Shown piece by piece: positions 1 through 10,900 of a stretch of DNA of 64,000 nt. This DNA comes from Gracilaria vermiculophylla (lineage: Eukaryota > Rhodophyta > Florideophyceae > Gracilariales > Gracilariaceae). The notes beneath the pieces were generated by a model. The model ran no database searches. It worked only from the letters and a program-made list of their open reading frames with translations, and was not told the DNA's origin. The translations under genes and the position numbers were made by a program. Location of the stretch: the NCBI GenBank assembly GCA_019155205.2, contig JAHNZQ020000308.1, positions 617,213 to 681,212 of the forward strand, read 5' to 3'. How positions within the stretch are numbered: position 1 is the first letter of the stretch; each line of letters opens with the position of its first letter.

Positions 1-3000
1 CCGCATCAAGGCTGGAGTATTCTGAATAACTTGTCCCGTTTTCGTGCTGAAGCCAGCGTCCTTGAGAGCTTGTATGACTCTCCCGGAACAAAATGCAGTT
101 TCCCGAGGTCTAATTCGATGCATCTCAGAGCACAGTCGAAGAGATCGAGATCGCAATGACTGTCCTTGAGTACCCACACCGGCATTGCGCATCACTACCA
201 AATTGGCAATAGCCAACTGCTTCCATGACGACGGGGGCAACGACATTCTACATTGTCTAACAATGGCCTCAATGGAACCAAGGATAGCCCTAAGGACCAC
301 GGGATTTGGCATACCAAACATTGATGTGTCAGAGTCAAGGTCATCTTGCATAACTTCAACCACGTTTGATAATGGTTTCAAGGTTAAAGATATTAGCTTC
401 GGAAACGCAATATCCCATGGTAGCTTAGACGCCAGAAAAGATAAAACAGCAGATCTTTGGCTATCCTTGTTGCTCCACTTTCCTCTAAGCTTCGAAAAGC
501 ATATTCTTGTTAGAAGATCCACGATTGATTCCTTCTCTTCGGCTGTAATCGATTCGTCTGTGGATTCCGAAAACATTCCCTCCGTGATTAACGCCAGCTC
601 TTCCCGAAAGCTTTTCGATTGAGTCAAGCGAATGAGCGAATCACGATACGGTTTAATCCACGAAGATCGTGATACACACAGACAACGAAGCACCGCTGCC
701 TGAAGTTCACAGTTGGGCATAGTTAGGTCCGACATTAACCTGGCACGCATACGGCTTTCTAGAGTCTTGTCTGTTTCACAACTCTTCAGACCGCCCAATT
801 TCTCCAGAAGAATGGTAAATGCAAGCGCTAAAACCGTCCCTCGTTTCTGTGAGAACAAGGACGGATCCAAGCTAAGATATAAAGATATTATATCCATCCT
901 ATACTTCATACAAACCTTGGGTTCCACGCACAAACTCTGCACCAGTTCAATCATAAAAGTTATCGAGTCAGTTGTCGACACAGGACTGGCCGTAGTTTTA
1001 TGTATAGGTGAGTCTGCACGGAACACAGGCGTCTCGTGCAAGACTTCTTGAAGAACATCACTCATCATCAGCTTTTGATCCCATGCACTTGCGATCGCCC
1101 CCACATTAGATTGCTTTCTTTTCTTCACGGCATTTGCGGAGGGTGCAGTGTGCCTCTTCCTTTTAAAACCTCGAGTGCTTTCCGATTTTGACTTGTGTTG
1201 TTTTGCATCCTTGTTTCCGGAATTTTCAACCTCGATGGAGCTTTGAATCATCTCGATTTCTTCTCCAGTTTTGATTTCTTCATCTGAATGTTCTTCAATC
1301 CCAGTATCTCGTCTATGACATTGTTGCAGAATATGTTCCTGGACCTCAAGTAACTGAGACATAATAATCGACATTGCCAACTCCTCATCACGACCAACAG
1401 CCAGCCTCAGGAGAGATCCAGCATCTTTCCACAAAAGCCGAAGGGGCGTTCGCAACACGCCCAGAGCGAATCGAACAACTGCGCGCAAAACCTCCTCGCA
1501 AACCTTTGGACAATTCTGCACAGACCGCGCAATCTCCTGCACAAACTTCATTTTGGTTGATATCGCACTCATTACGTGTGATGGTTCAAACACGTATCGC
1601 ATCACTTGGAACAGGCCATGCATGTCATGTCCTTCCATTTGAAAAGCGTTTTGTATGTGTCGCAGGCCGACGGCGAGGCATCGTTCTGGGTCCTTGTCAT
1701 GCGAAAGCCAGTTTTCATGCATGGTGCCCTCCTTCTGCAGACCGCAGACGCTGGCTAAATTTGAAGCACAGAGTAGCCGCACGCTCTGATCCGCGGCGCT
1801 CAAGTTGTCCTCAAGCATCTCTCGCAAAGCTTCAGCGTCACTTGGGTTCAATTGCATCCTCATGCCTACATTATCATAAGAAACAAGGAAGAAAAACTCC
1901 AAAGCTTGAAGCGCATCCGCAAATGCTGCCGCTTCTTTTACGTCAGATATCAAATGTGTCACAAAAGCAGAAACTTGAGCCTCAAGAAACTTTCCAGAGT
2001 CTGCCTCGGTCTTGAGCGATTGGAAGCAGATGGCGCGCAAGAATCTTGCTTTCCATTCAAAGGACAGATTTTCTTTGCTGGCAGCACTGCACAAGAGACG
2101 AACAGAGCCTGGGACGACGACTCTTGCCAAGTAGAAAAGCACAAGGGCCAACTTTTGGCGTTGGTCTTCTGCCGAGCCATCTGTGGGGCAGTCCGCCTCT
2201 GGTTCTGAATGCGCGCGGAGCACAGAAAGGATTGCTGCCGCCAAAGTGGGACACTTCAATTTCACAACACTCACACCATGAGAATCAGAGAGTCCATCAC
2301 GCAAGCGAATAAAGCTCAATGCAGCAGAAAGAGCCGGCACCGACAAAATCGGGCTGCCCGGGTGACGTGAATCGGGCTGAGCATGATGGTCACCGCGGAC
2401 AACTGCATCACACAGCGAGCCAACACCCTGCTCCAAAACCAACAAGCGAGGCAAATCCCATTCGAGCCGGCACTCATCCAGCACGACAAACAAGGCAGCC
2501 TTCGCCGAACGCGGCGCACCGCTCTCGGCAACTTTGAGCAGCACAGGAAGCACTGAGCTGCGACAGACCTTTTGCAGAAACGAAGAAGGTGCATGCTTGC
2601 AGACGCTGCACAAAGCGGCCAGGCCTTCGTAGACAACTCCGCAATCGCCGACAAACGTGCTAACACATCTCGACAAAAAGTTCAAAACACGCTGCAACAA
2701 CGGTATACCCAGCAACTCGGCAATGCTGCTGCCGCCGTAGTGAAGCCAGTTCCGCAGCAAGCAGATGACCTTCGCGAGGGCGGCAGCGCGAGAGCTGGAG
2801 AGAAATTTGTCGCCGAAAGTGACAAACAGGGCAGTGACAGTCGCGGCATCCTTCTCGTTGGCAACAAACCGGGAGAGGTTCGCAAAACAAGTGGACAAGA
2901 CGCTGAGGCGAGGATCGAGCGCTTGGGCAGCATTCGCAGGCCCATGTTGCGCAGGCGCACAGACGGTCGGAAGCACGTCCAGAGCGGCAGTGATGACGAG

Positions 3001-3876
3001 ACTTGCGCGGGAATGCAGGCGGGGCGACGGCAGTCTGAGCGCTTCGAAGAGCGACATTCCCAGACCGTTAGCGGCGCATGCGAGCTGGTGAGAATCGAGC
3101 AGCGCCGAGTCGGCGGCGGCGGCGACAACGCTGGCGGCGAGGGTTGTCAGGCGGTGCTCATCTCTGGTCTTGCGGATGAGGTAACCCATGCAGGATTCGG
3201 CGGTCATCTCGCGGATTCGGTAGTGTGGGTGCGCCAAGAGTGGCAGCAGGCTGTGCACGGTTTGGTGCGGATCGGCGGCAAGGGGTTGAATGGCGAGTCG
3301 CGTGATCTCGGCAAGCGAGGCAAAGAGGGGGATGAGCGAGTTGGACGGGTCCCACAGAATGGAAGGGGTAGCTTGATCGGATGAGATGACGGTGTTGTCG
3401 AAAACGGCAGCAAAAGAAGCGATTATGCGAGGGAAAAGAGGATGGACATACTGAGCGCCGATGTCGACAAAGATGGCAGACAGGCATTTGGTAATGGAAA
3501 CGGTAGCCTCAGCTTGATGGCGGGTGCTTTGCTCAAGCGCATCAAGGCAGGCGTTAATAAGCGCGTTGCGGTTGCGAAAGACAAGAGGCAGGGAGACAGA
3601 AAGGGGTTTAACGTGGCTGTAAAAAAGCTGAAACGACGCGGTGATGTTGGCTTCGGCCTCCGACGCAAGGATGGCGGCGAAATGAGAGGAGGAGGTGTGG
3701 AGCAGTTTGTGAGGATGGATGTTGGAAGCAAAATCAATGGCCGGGAGAGCAGAGGGTCGCGCGGAGGTGGTTTGCAGGCGTGTGCTCAGGGAGGCAAAGC
3801 GCCATCGCTTGCCGCCGGTGGAGAGCGCGGCCTCATCGAGGACCTTGAGCGGGGCGGTTCCCGTGTTGCCCCTCAT
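1..3876 (-). CDS. UTP20: UTP20/DRIM, small-subunit processome scaffold (5' half; runs off left edge)
   Basis: The minus strand is open without a stop from ATG at 3876 to base 1, exactly 1292 codons; the gene continues outside the window. UTP20 is a very large HEAT-repeat protein of the nucleolar small-subunit processome, needed for 18S rRNA maturation; yeast and human forms are about 2500-2800 residues, so roughly half is visible. The start is supported by the family's N-terminal signature about 20 residues in (KRWRFASLSTRL, compared with the family's Y-R-F...F-R). Near residue 210 the segment HYRIREMTAESCMGYLIRK matches the conserved IRN-AAESF-FLMRK region. The rest is leucine-rich helical repeat, with a charged, lysine-rich linker around residues 850-910 (GFKRKRH, KKRKQ). 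GC content falls steadily from the start codon towards the 3' side. It shares a GC-rich divergent promoter with the kinase at 5735. Identification is by remembered family motifs; no introns are seen. Confidence 0.85.
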   Translation of the reverse strand, partial: MRGNTGTAPLKVLDEAALSTGGKRWRFASLSTRLQTTSARPSALPAIDFASNIHPHKLLHTSSSHFAAILASEAEANITASFQLFYSHVKPLSVSLPLVFRNRNALINACLDALEQSTRHQAEATVSITKCLSAIFVDIGAQYVHPLFPRIIASFAAVFDNTVISSDQATPSILWDPSNSLIPLFASLAEITRLAIQPLAADPHQTVHSLLPLLAHPHYRIREMTAESCMGYLIRKTRDEHRLTTLAASVVAAAADSALLDSHQLACAANGLGMSLFEALRLPSPRLHSRASLVITAALDVLPTVCAPAQHGPANAAQALDPRLSVLSTCFANLSRFVANEKDAATVTALFVTFGDKFLSSSRAAALAKVICLLRNWLHYGGSSIAELLGIPLLQRVLNFLSRCVSTFVGDCGVVYEGLAALCSVCKHAPSSFLQKVCRSSVLPVLLKVAESGAPRSAKAALFVVLDECRLEWDLPRLLVLEQGVGSLCDAVVRGDHHAQPDSRHPGSPILSVPALSAALSFIRLRDGLSDSHGVSVVKLKCPTLAAAILSVLRAHSEPEADCPTDGSAEDQRQKLALVLFYLARVVVPGSVRLLCSAASKENLSFEWKARFLRAICFQSLKTEADSGKFLEAQVSAFVTHLISDVKEAAAFADALQALEFFFLVSYDNVGMRMQLNPSDAEALREMLEDNLSAADQSVRLLCASNLASVCGLQKEGTMHENWLSHDKDPERCLAVGLRHIQNAFQMEGHDMHGLFQVMRYVFEPSHVMSAISTKMKFVQEIARSVQNCPKVCEEVLRAVVRFALGVLRTPLRLLWKDAGSLLRLAVGRDEELAMSIIMSQLLEVQEHILQQCHRRDTGIEEHSDEEIKTGEEIEMIQSSIEVENSGNKDAKQHKSKSESTRGFKRKRHTAPSANAVKKRKQSNVGAIASAWDQKLMMSDVLQEVLHETPVFRADSPIHKTTASPVSTTDSITFMIELVQSLCVEPKVCMKYRMDIISLYLSLDPSLFSQKRGTVLALAFTILLEKLGGLKSCETDKTLESRMRARLMSDLTMPNCELQAAVLRCLCVSRSSWIKPYRDSLIRLTQSKSFREELALITEGMFSESTDESITAEEKESIVDLLTRICFSKLRGKWSNKDSQRSAVLSFLASKLPWDIAFPKLISLTLKPLSNVVEVMQDDLDSDTSMFGMPNPVVLRAILGSIEAIVRQCRMSLPPSSWKQLAIANLVVMRNAGVGTQGQSLRSRSLRLCSEMHRIRPRETAFCSGRVIQALKDAGFSTKTGQVIQNTPALMR

Positions 3877-5734
3877 GGTGGGCGCGGCGGCGTGGCGGTA
3901 TGGCGACTTGACGCGGGAGAGAGTGCGGCGCCGCTCTAGACGCGCGCGGAGCGTGCAAGTCGGGGATCAGTGCACGCGGGCGGGCGGCGGCGCGCACGGT
4001 GGCGCGCACGGTGGCGCGCACGGTGGGTGCAGGCAGGCGAGCACGCGGCTCTGAGCTGGCCACGTGTGTTGCACGATTCGGCACGGACTCGGCTGGGCAC
4101 GTGGGAGGGGACGAGCACGCGCGCGTCCGAGTGCAGTGTGAGCAACAAACACGTGGACGGCATGCGGCACGTGGCACGGTGGACAGCGTGCGAATGCATG
4201 GGCTCGCCGCTGAGAAAGCCACGTGTGGAGTGCGACTAAGTGACTTGGCAGATGGGAACGCAGCTGGCGTGAGGCGCAAGTGCCGGCGTGCAGAGTGCGA
4301 CGAAAAGTGAGGTACGGCGGGGCTGCGGGCGCGTGAAGCGCGCGGCAGCGCGTGAGACGTCGCAGCGGGGGGCGGCGCGTAGTGGAGGCGCGGTCGCGTG
4401 GGGGCGGCGCCCTTCAAAACGTGTCGCGGCGCATAGTGACTGAGAGATAACTCGGAGATCAGCCACATGAGGACGGCGCTGACTTGTGCGCGCAGCATAC
4501 AGCACGCTTAGCGCCGCGCTCATGAGAGCGCCCGTGCGCGCGCAGCGCGAGCGGCTGTGAGGCGCTCGCGCGCGATCGGAAGCGCCGTCGAGCGCTTCAG
4601 GCGCGGACGACGGTCCGGACGAGCCTCCGCGCCGCCGCTGCTTCCCGGCCGCGGCGCGCGAATGCACGCGCCAGCCGCCGTGCCGCCGTGTGTGCGGTCA
4701 CGGTCGCGCTGGCGCGCCGCGCCGCCGCGCCGCCGCGAATAACCGCGCGCCCCTCAGTGGAACCGGCGGTTGGAAGCGCGCGCAGCGCACAGCGCCACGG
4801 GTGACAGACAGCGCCGTCACTGACGCCGCCGCGCCGCCTCCGCCGTCGCTGCAGCGGCTGCCGCAACCGCTGCCACCGTCGCCGCCATCGCCGCCGCGCG
4901 GACGCGGAGCGACGCGCCGGCCCGCAGCGTGCCGCGCTCGTCTCGCGTCCCGCGCGGCACCGACGAGGTGTTGGCCCGCCACCGCCGCCGCCGCTGCCGC
5001 CGCCGCGCCGCCGCCGCCGCCGCCGCCGCGCGCCACTGAATTTGGCGGCGGCGGCGCGGCGCACGCGCGCCCACGTGGTGCGCTGCGGCGCGCGCGCCAC
5101 CAGGCGTGACGCGGCCAAGGGGCGCGTGCGCGCGTCGCGCCGCGCCGCGCTTGCGCGCGCGCGTGCCGGCGCCGCTGCTGTCGCTGCGCCGCGCCGCCGC
5201 GCCGCCGCGCCGCCGCGCCGCCGCGCCGCCGCGCTGCGTGGCTGCCACCGTTCCAGGCGCGCGTGCCACTGCAGCCGTGCCACAGCGTCTCGCGCGCCGC
5301 AAACGTCGCCCAGCGCTGGTCGCTCCGTGTCGCTACGCTCGCCCCCCACCTCTCCCACCCCCCTCACCGCCCCCCATCCCCCCAAACAAACGCACCACAA
5401 CCACCCCCTCTGCCCCTCCGCCCCCCCACCCCGCCGTGCCCCCCCACTGCGCCTTTACCTTCCCTTCTCCGTCGCGCCCATTCCTTCTTACGCTTCCCAC
5501 ACCCCGCATCCTCCCACCCCCTCTCCTCACCCCCCATCCCCGCTCTTCTCCCCGCGCTGCCCTATCCATATATATCCCCCCACGCCCCCCACCGTTATAA
5601 GTTACTTTTGACTTTCTCTTATACCGCTCCCCGCCCCTTCCACCCCCTCTCCCCCGTCCACGCCCTCCCCCTTTGCATCCCCCGAAACCCGCGTGTGTAA
5701 GCCCCCTCCTCTCCCCCACCCCCGCCCCCTCCAC
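3877..5734. promoter_or_regulatory. GC-rich divergent promoter between UTP20 and the PH-AGC kinase
   Basis: No gene is supported here, although many GC-rich open frames cross it. The two flanking genes start at either end and point away, so this must hold both promoters. It is extremely GC- and CpG-rich, with many GCC/CGC runs (about 5180-5235). A 12-bp unit (GGCGCGCACGGT) is repeated three times at about 3989-4024. The right 400 bases (about 5330-5734) are almost pure pyrimidine on the kinase coding strand, with TATA-like patches at 5567-5576 (atatatat) and 5595-5600 (ttataa). Which patch is used cannot be told from sequence alone. Confidence 0.55.
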
Positions 5735-7936
5735 ATGTCTCGAGGTCCCCGCGAAGACTGGCGTCGCGCCTCCGGCTCCCTTAACAAGCGCTCCCGCCGC
5801 GCCGCCATCTTCGACGCCGCCGCGCGCAGCGCCGACTCCTTCTCCTCCGTCGCTGGTCGTTGGTCCCTGTCGCGTCGCCGTCGCTCCCGCGCCGCTTCCG
5901 ACCACAAACGCCTTCGCAAGCGCCGTTCGTTCCACGCCTCCCAGAGAGCTCTCGATGACGGCACCCCGTCGCTGCACACCAACACCCCTTTCGTCATCGC
6001 AACCACCGCTGACGAGCACCGCGCCCACCGCAACCACCCCGTCTCGTCCAGGCTCCCGTCCTATGGCAGCGACGGCCTCTCCGCCATCAGTCTGCGCGAC
6101 CCGGACTCCCGCTATGCCCACCCCGCCCTCAGACCCACCTTTGACGCCTTGCGTCTTCTCCGCAAGATCCCCGACGTCATGGCCGGCTGGGTGCAAATCA
6201 AGTGCCCGACCGGCCCCGGCCGTCTCAGGTGGTCGACTTGGACCATGTTCTGGGCCGAGCTGCGTGGGGGCTACGTCCTGCTCACGCGCGACCACAACTC
6301 GCTAGCTGCCATGTCCGACGCCACCTGCCAGAACCCCGTCGACTACATCTTTGGCGCCGCCCACTGCCACATTTCGCGCATCATCTCGCGCTCGGGCGCC
6401 GTGCGCCTGCGCCTCTCGCGCACCGCCTCCCGCCGTCGCAACGACTCCGCCACAGCCACAAGTTCGGGAATCGCCGACGATGATGACCTCAACTACCGTC
6501 CCGTCGAGTCGGACGCTCGCCTTTCGGAGCGATCTGGAAAGAGCAGTGGCTCGGAGAAGCGCACTTTCGGATCGACCATGATGAGGATCATGAGCGGCAA
6601 GATGAAGGCCAAGCCTTCCACTTCGGAGCTTGCCATCTCCGAAGAGATCAGCGCCGAGCTCGTCATGAAGATCCCTAGCGCCCCGGAGGCCGACAAATGG
6701 GAATGGGCTTTGAGAAACACCACCCAGGCGTATGAATCGAAGCGTCTTGGCGATTTTCAGCTCATTGACGTTCTCGGCGCTGGCGCCTTTGGCCGTGTGT
6801 ACCTGGTCCATGATACTGTCAAGGGAGAGTACCTCGCGCTCAAGGTGCTGCAGAAGAGCTTGGTTTTCAGGGATAGGCTCCATTTTGAAAGTGCGGTTAA
6901 TGAGCGTCTCACGTTAGAGCTTGTGCGGGGAAAACCGTTTATGGCTCAGCTACGATACGCGTTTCAGACTGCGTCATGCCTGTATCTTGTCACAGACTTC
7001 TACGAGGGCGGCGATCTGTTTTCTTTTCTACGAGCGCATCATAAGGATGTGAAAGAGAGTCAGGCAATTCGCATCATTGCAGAAGTTATTTTGGCTCTAC
7101 AGAGTATGCACGACATGGGGATCGTGTACAGAGATCTCAAGCCGGAAAATGTGCTGCTGGATTACGAGGGACACGTTCGCTTGGCCGATCTGGGGCTGGC
7201 AAAATTACTTAACCGCGACAACGACTACTTGACCAAGACTATTTGCGGCTCACTGTCTTATGCCGCCCCGGAGATGTTGAGCGAGAAGCAGTATGGCATT
7301 GCGTTTGATATGTGGACTTTGGGCGTCTTCATATATCAGGTGCTAACTGGCGAAATGCCGTTTGAGACGGAAAATAGGAGCCGCCAGGAAATACTGGAAG
7401 ATCAACGAAAGGCTGAAATTCCTGTGAATGGTCTGTCAGACGAAGGCTATTCATTGGTTTGCGCGCTGCTGCGCCCTAACCCGCTCCGACGTCCAACGTG
7501 CCCAGAGCTGAGAGACTACCCGATTTTTGCAAATATCGATTGGGATGAGCTCATGCGCAAGCGACCACACCCAAATTCAGTGAAGGATGTTATGGAAAAA
7601 ATATCGTTGCAGGCGAGGAGTCGGGAGAAGGAGGGACCCACGACGGAGAACGTTGGGGGCGAAAGCGGTATGTACTTGCTGCGCAACTTCGACCCCGGGG
7701 AGTGGTCCGACATGTCTTTCAGTGATGTGTCGGATGGTTGTTCTACGGCAAGCTTTTTCAAACCGAATTTCAACGTCATCGACGAGTTGCCAAACATGAC
7801 CAGATGGATTCCCGGTTGGAGTTTTACTGCTGACAATGTCGTGCCCTTGTCGAAACCGCAGCTAGCCGTGCCGCAATTAGGCAGGAAGCCTGTGTCTCGG
7901 AACGCGCGACGCTTATCGGAAAAAGCATATCGTTAG
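5735..7936 (+). CDS. PH-domain AGC serine/threonine kinase, paralog 1 (DLG instead of DFG)
   Basis: 733 residues from ATG 5735; the open frame extends 14 codons further up but only to a GTG. An arginine-rich N-terminus (1-140) precedes a PH-like domain (about 148-335; GWVQIK...FWAELRGGYVLL) interrupted by a Ser-rich insert (about 235-300). The kinase domain starts near 341. Visible landmarks are glycine loop GAGAFGRV, Lys370, helix-C Glu390, catalytic YRDLKPEN (Asp467), DLG at 485-487 where DFG is usual, activation-loop Thr502 in TICGS, and APE 511-513. The C-tail (about 600-733) is Ser-rich with no clear hydrophobic motif. Architecture resembles Akt-type kinases (lipid-binding PH plus AGC catalysis), so recruitment to membrane phosphoinositides is an inference. 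The closest relative in the window is the kinase at 34325-35938, which has the same K-E-D-DxG spacing. No intron is needed. Confidence 0.88.
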   Translation: MSRGPREDWRRASGSLNKRSRRAAIFDAAARSADSFSSVAGRWSLSRRRRSRAASDHKRLRKRRSFHASQRALDDGTPSLHTNTPFVIATTADEHRAHRNHPVSSRLPSYGSDGLSAISLRDPDSRYAHPALRPTFDALRLLRKIPDVMAGWVQIKCPTGPGRLRWSTWTMFWAELRGGYVLLTRDHNSLAAMSDATCQNPVDYIFGAAHCHISRIISRSGAVRLRLSRTASRRRNDSATATSSGIADDDDLNYRPVESDARLSERSGKSSGSEKRTFGSTMMRIMSGKMKAKPSTSELAISEEISAELVMKIPSAPEADKWEWALRNTTQAYESKRLGDFQLIDVLGAGAFGRVYLVHDTVKGEYLALKVLQKSLVFRDRLHFESAVNERLTLELVRGKPFMAQLRYAFQTASCLYLVTDFYEGGDLFSFLRAHHKDVKESQAIRIIAEVILALQSMHDMGIVYRDLKPENVLLDYEGHVRLADLGLAKLLNRDNDYLTKTICGSLSYAAPEMLSEKQYGIAFDMWTLGVFIYQVLTGEMPFETENRSRQEILEDQRKAEIPVNGLSDEGYSLVCALLRPNPLRRPTCPELRDYPIFANIDWDELMRKRPHPNSVKDVMEKISLQARSREKEGPTTENVGGESGMYLLRNFDPGEWSDMSFSDVSDGCSTASFFKPNFNVIDELPNMTRWIPGWSFTADNVVPLSKPQLAVPQLGRKPVSRNARRLSEKAYR

Positions 7937-10900
7937 CGTTTGGAACGTTGCGACTCGATGCTTGGAATACATGTGACATGCCGACCTTTCGACGAACAAT
8001 GTACATAAGTTGACAGGAGAAAAGAAGAAAAAAAAGGACAAAATTGACCAGCGCTTGGAATGCAATTCTGTGCTGCACGTGATTAGCTTAACGTCTTCGG
8101 TCTTGAAGAGCGTTGGCAGCTCTCTTTAGACACGCGGTGCCCAACTCAGAGGGCGTGAGGGTTGCGTTTTCAACGGCGGTTGCTTTTGCTGCAGCTGCGG
8201 AGTTAACCATTGTAGGATCAGATAGCGAAGCAGACCGGTTGCCAAAGTGGAAACGGAAAGCGTTACATTTTTGAAGGGTACACGACCTCCGGGGAGTTCT
8301 AGTTTTCGGCAGTGCTTTATTCGGGGATAGGGAGAAGGAACGGCGTAGTTTGCGTGCTGGCGGCCTTGGCATTACGTGAGCTAGATAACTGAGAGAGGTT
8401 CAGTTCTCACCACGATGAAGTTTCACCAAAGAGCTTCGCGATTTCCATTGAAGAATCTAATTTCCTACGTACTTGATGTTGCAAGTAGCCTGTTTGAGTC
8501 GAACGGCGTTCCTCCCTCTCCCCTTCCCCCCCCCCCCTTCATCCATCCGCTTCCCCCTTCCCCCTGATGTTTCGTCTACAAACTGCGGTGTAGTAGGTGT
8601 GAGCATGATGAACATGATGTCTTGCAAGGACATCGCGTGTGTGGACAGTTATTCTCGGCGGCTCGGGAGACCGACCGCAATGACCTCGCGGATGTTGGAC
8701 GAGGGTCATTCATGACATTTCGTTCGCTGTGATCACTATGTGTTTAATGGAACCACTCATCATTGGCCCTCAAAAGATTCTGCACAACTGCCTTTCATTG
8801 GACACCGGCACCAAGTTCCATTCAGGTCGGAGCCGAGTTTCGAATTCAGCTCTAGTTCTGGAATGAAAAATGCCAAGGTATTCGGGGTGCGGATGACCCT
8901 GTAACTTTTGGTACATACTCGTGTAGCGGCTCCAGTACAACGCCAGTTGTAGATGCTTTCGTTCGCAAAGGAAGCTGAAACATATGCTCGGCGAGTGATC
9001 TCTTCGCTGCCGGAGTGCTCACGCGGCACTCGAGTGCTTTTGCTGTTGCCCGGCCGTTGGCTTAATAGTTCTGCGCTTTGATTGAGTTGTTCTCTTCGGC
9101 GACGCGAACATTCCACGCGTCACGCAGCGCCCGTGGTGACCGTCGCGGCACTTGGGCAGCTGGCGCTGCGGATCTCGGTGGTGACGAAAACACCACGGCG
9201 CTCCGCCGCCGGAGGTTCAAAAGGGGGGGGATGGCGTTGGTGGAATGTCTAAAATTGGCTTGGAATATACGAAGGGTGACTGCATTATAATCCCGCCTCA
9301 ACGATTATCTGTCTTGACAGAGAAGCTCTTGACAGTTGGATCAACCGCGCGCGCGAAACCACGACAGCCTCTCGGAGGCCCCTGTCAACGCGATGGAAGC
9401 GTTCACGTACACATGCCCGCTGCGCATGTGCATTGCTCTCAAGACATGATATCCGCACCGCACCCGGCGAAAACTTCGTATAGAATCTTGCGAGTGTCAG
9501 CTGTCGCTGTCCCCATGTGGAACTGTGGTGACTTCTGAGCGCACGAAGGCCTTAAAACGTTGCGTTCTGCACGAATATACCGTGAGACGTTTTCGATCCG
9601 CATTTCGTTCACGAATTTCTTCCACAGAGCTGCGGATCCTCAATTAAACAAGTCCAGTTACTTTGCCTTGCTTTCCCGCGCTTTGATTTCTCCATTATAC
9701 AGCGCTTCGTTGCGCCTTACTCGCGGGTCTCCTTGATCCTTGCGTGTCTCAGACACGAATTTACCAAAGCTACAACCATGGGGGGTTGGAGGGACCTCCC
9801 ACGTTCTAACGCCCGCTGCGCGTGAAGGAATGGCCTCGCGATGGGGCTGAAAGCAAATGAGTGTCTGCAAAGTTGCACTGTCCCTTCCGGGAGACCAATC
9901 AGAGATTTCAAGCGCATCAGGTCGTAGGTTTTTCCCCGTCGCTTCGAGATGTGTCGAGACCGATGTTTCGCAGCACGACTCGAGCGAGAGTGTGACTTTC
10001 GCCGGAGAAAACTGTGCGCAAGTGCAAAAAAAGGTCAAAGACTGCGCGCCAATGGAGCGCGTGAAGACGTTCAATTGATGTTGCCGGATGAAAGATAAAA
10101 CTGCTCTCCGGGTGGAGCCATGACTTGTGTTTCCTCGCGTGTCACCAATTAGTCCTGTGAGCGATACCAACGCATTCAAAGTTGTTGTGGCGCGTACATC
10201 TCGTGGCGGGGTATGGTACATTAAAACTAATCAGTCCAAAGAAAACTCAAGACCGATGACTTTATGTTTTGGCTTGGTCACAGCCGTTCTTCATTGCGTT
10301 GACCACACACACGCGCAAAACTCGACCAAGCTCGTAAACTGATAAAAAAATCTCGTGGCTTGATAATACACAGCACAAGCTCAAACTATCTGATGCACCA
10401 GTCTACGCGACATTCGCTAACATCATCACATAAGAATCGATGCTATTTTGACGCAAGAGCCTGACCGAGACCTGTGTACTTTACAAATGGCGAGGCTCTT
10501 ACACGAATAAGCAAAGCCTTAGATTCCTATACATGCTTAATATTGGTCTTGAGCACCGCGTTTGATATCCTTTTTTTCAAGTGAAAAGGTTTATGAAAAG
10601 TCTTGATACCGAGAGCCAGTCTGTTCACCAAACTCCCAGGGTCGTATCAAGCTGCGTTTCGTGAAAGTTGTTCGTATGGTAAATTTAGTTGTATGCGGCG
10701 AACGACAACACTACCTTAAAAGAGAGGCCCGGCAGGCAGCGTCAAACACATGTTCGCATTGAACCATCCTGATATGTGTACGTGTGTGAGATATATGAAC
10801 CATCTTTCTGCATCTCATGGGAGATGGCTGCGTTGAAACATTGCGAGCATACAAAGACTGCATGGCATGCGTTTTCAAAATTTTAAACTTCAGTGTAAAT

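Noticed and set aside
4236..5700. Long Arg/Ala/Pro-rich frames on both strands
   Set aside because: Very high GC content removes stop codons; residues are compositional and frames overlap on both strands of a promoter region.
8088..8372. 94-codon basic minus-strand frame next to kinase 1
   Set aside because: No recognisable motif; an upstream exon could be imagined only with a 22-base intron, which is too short.
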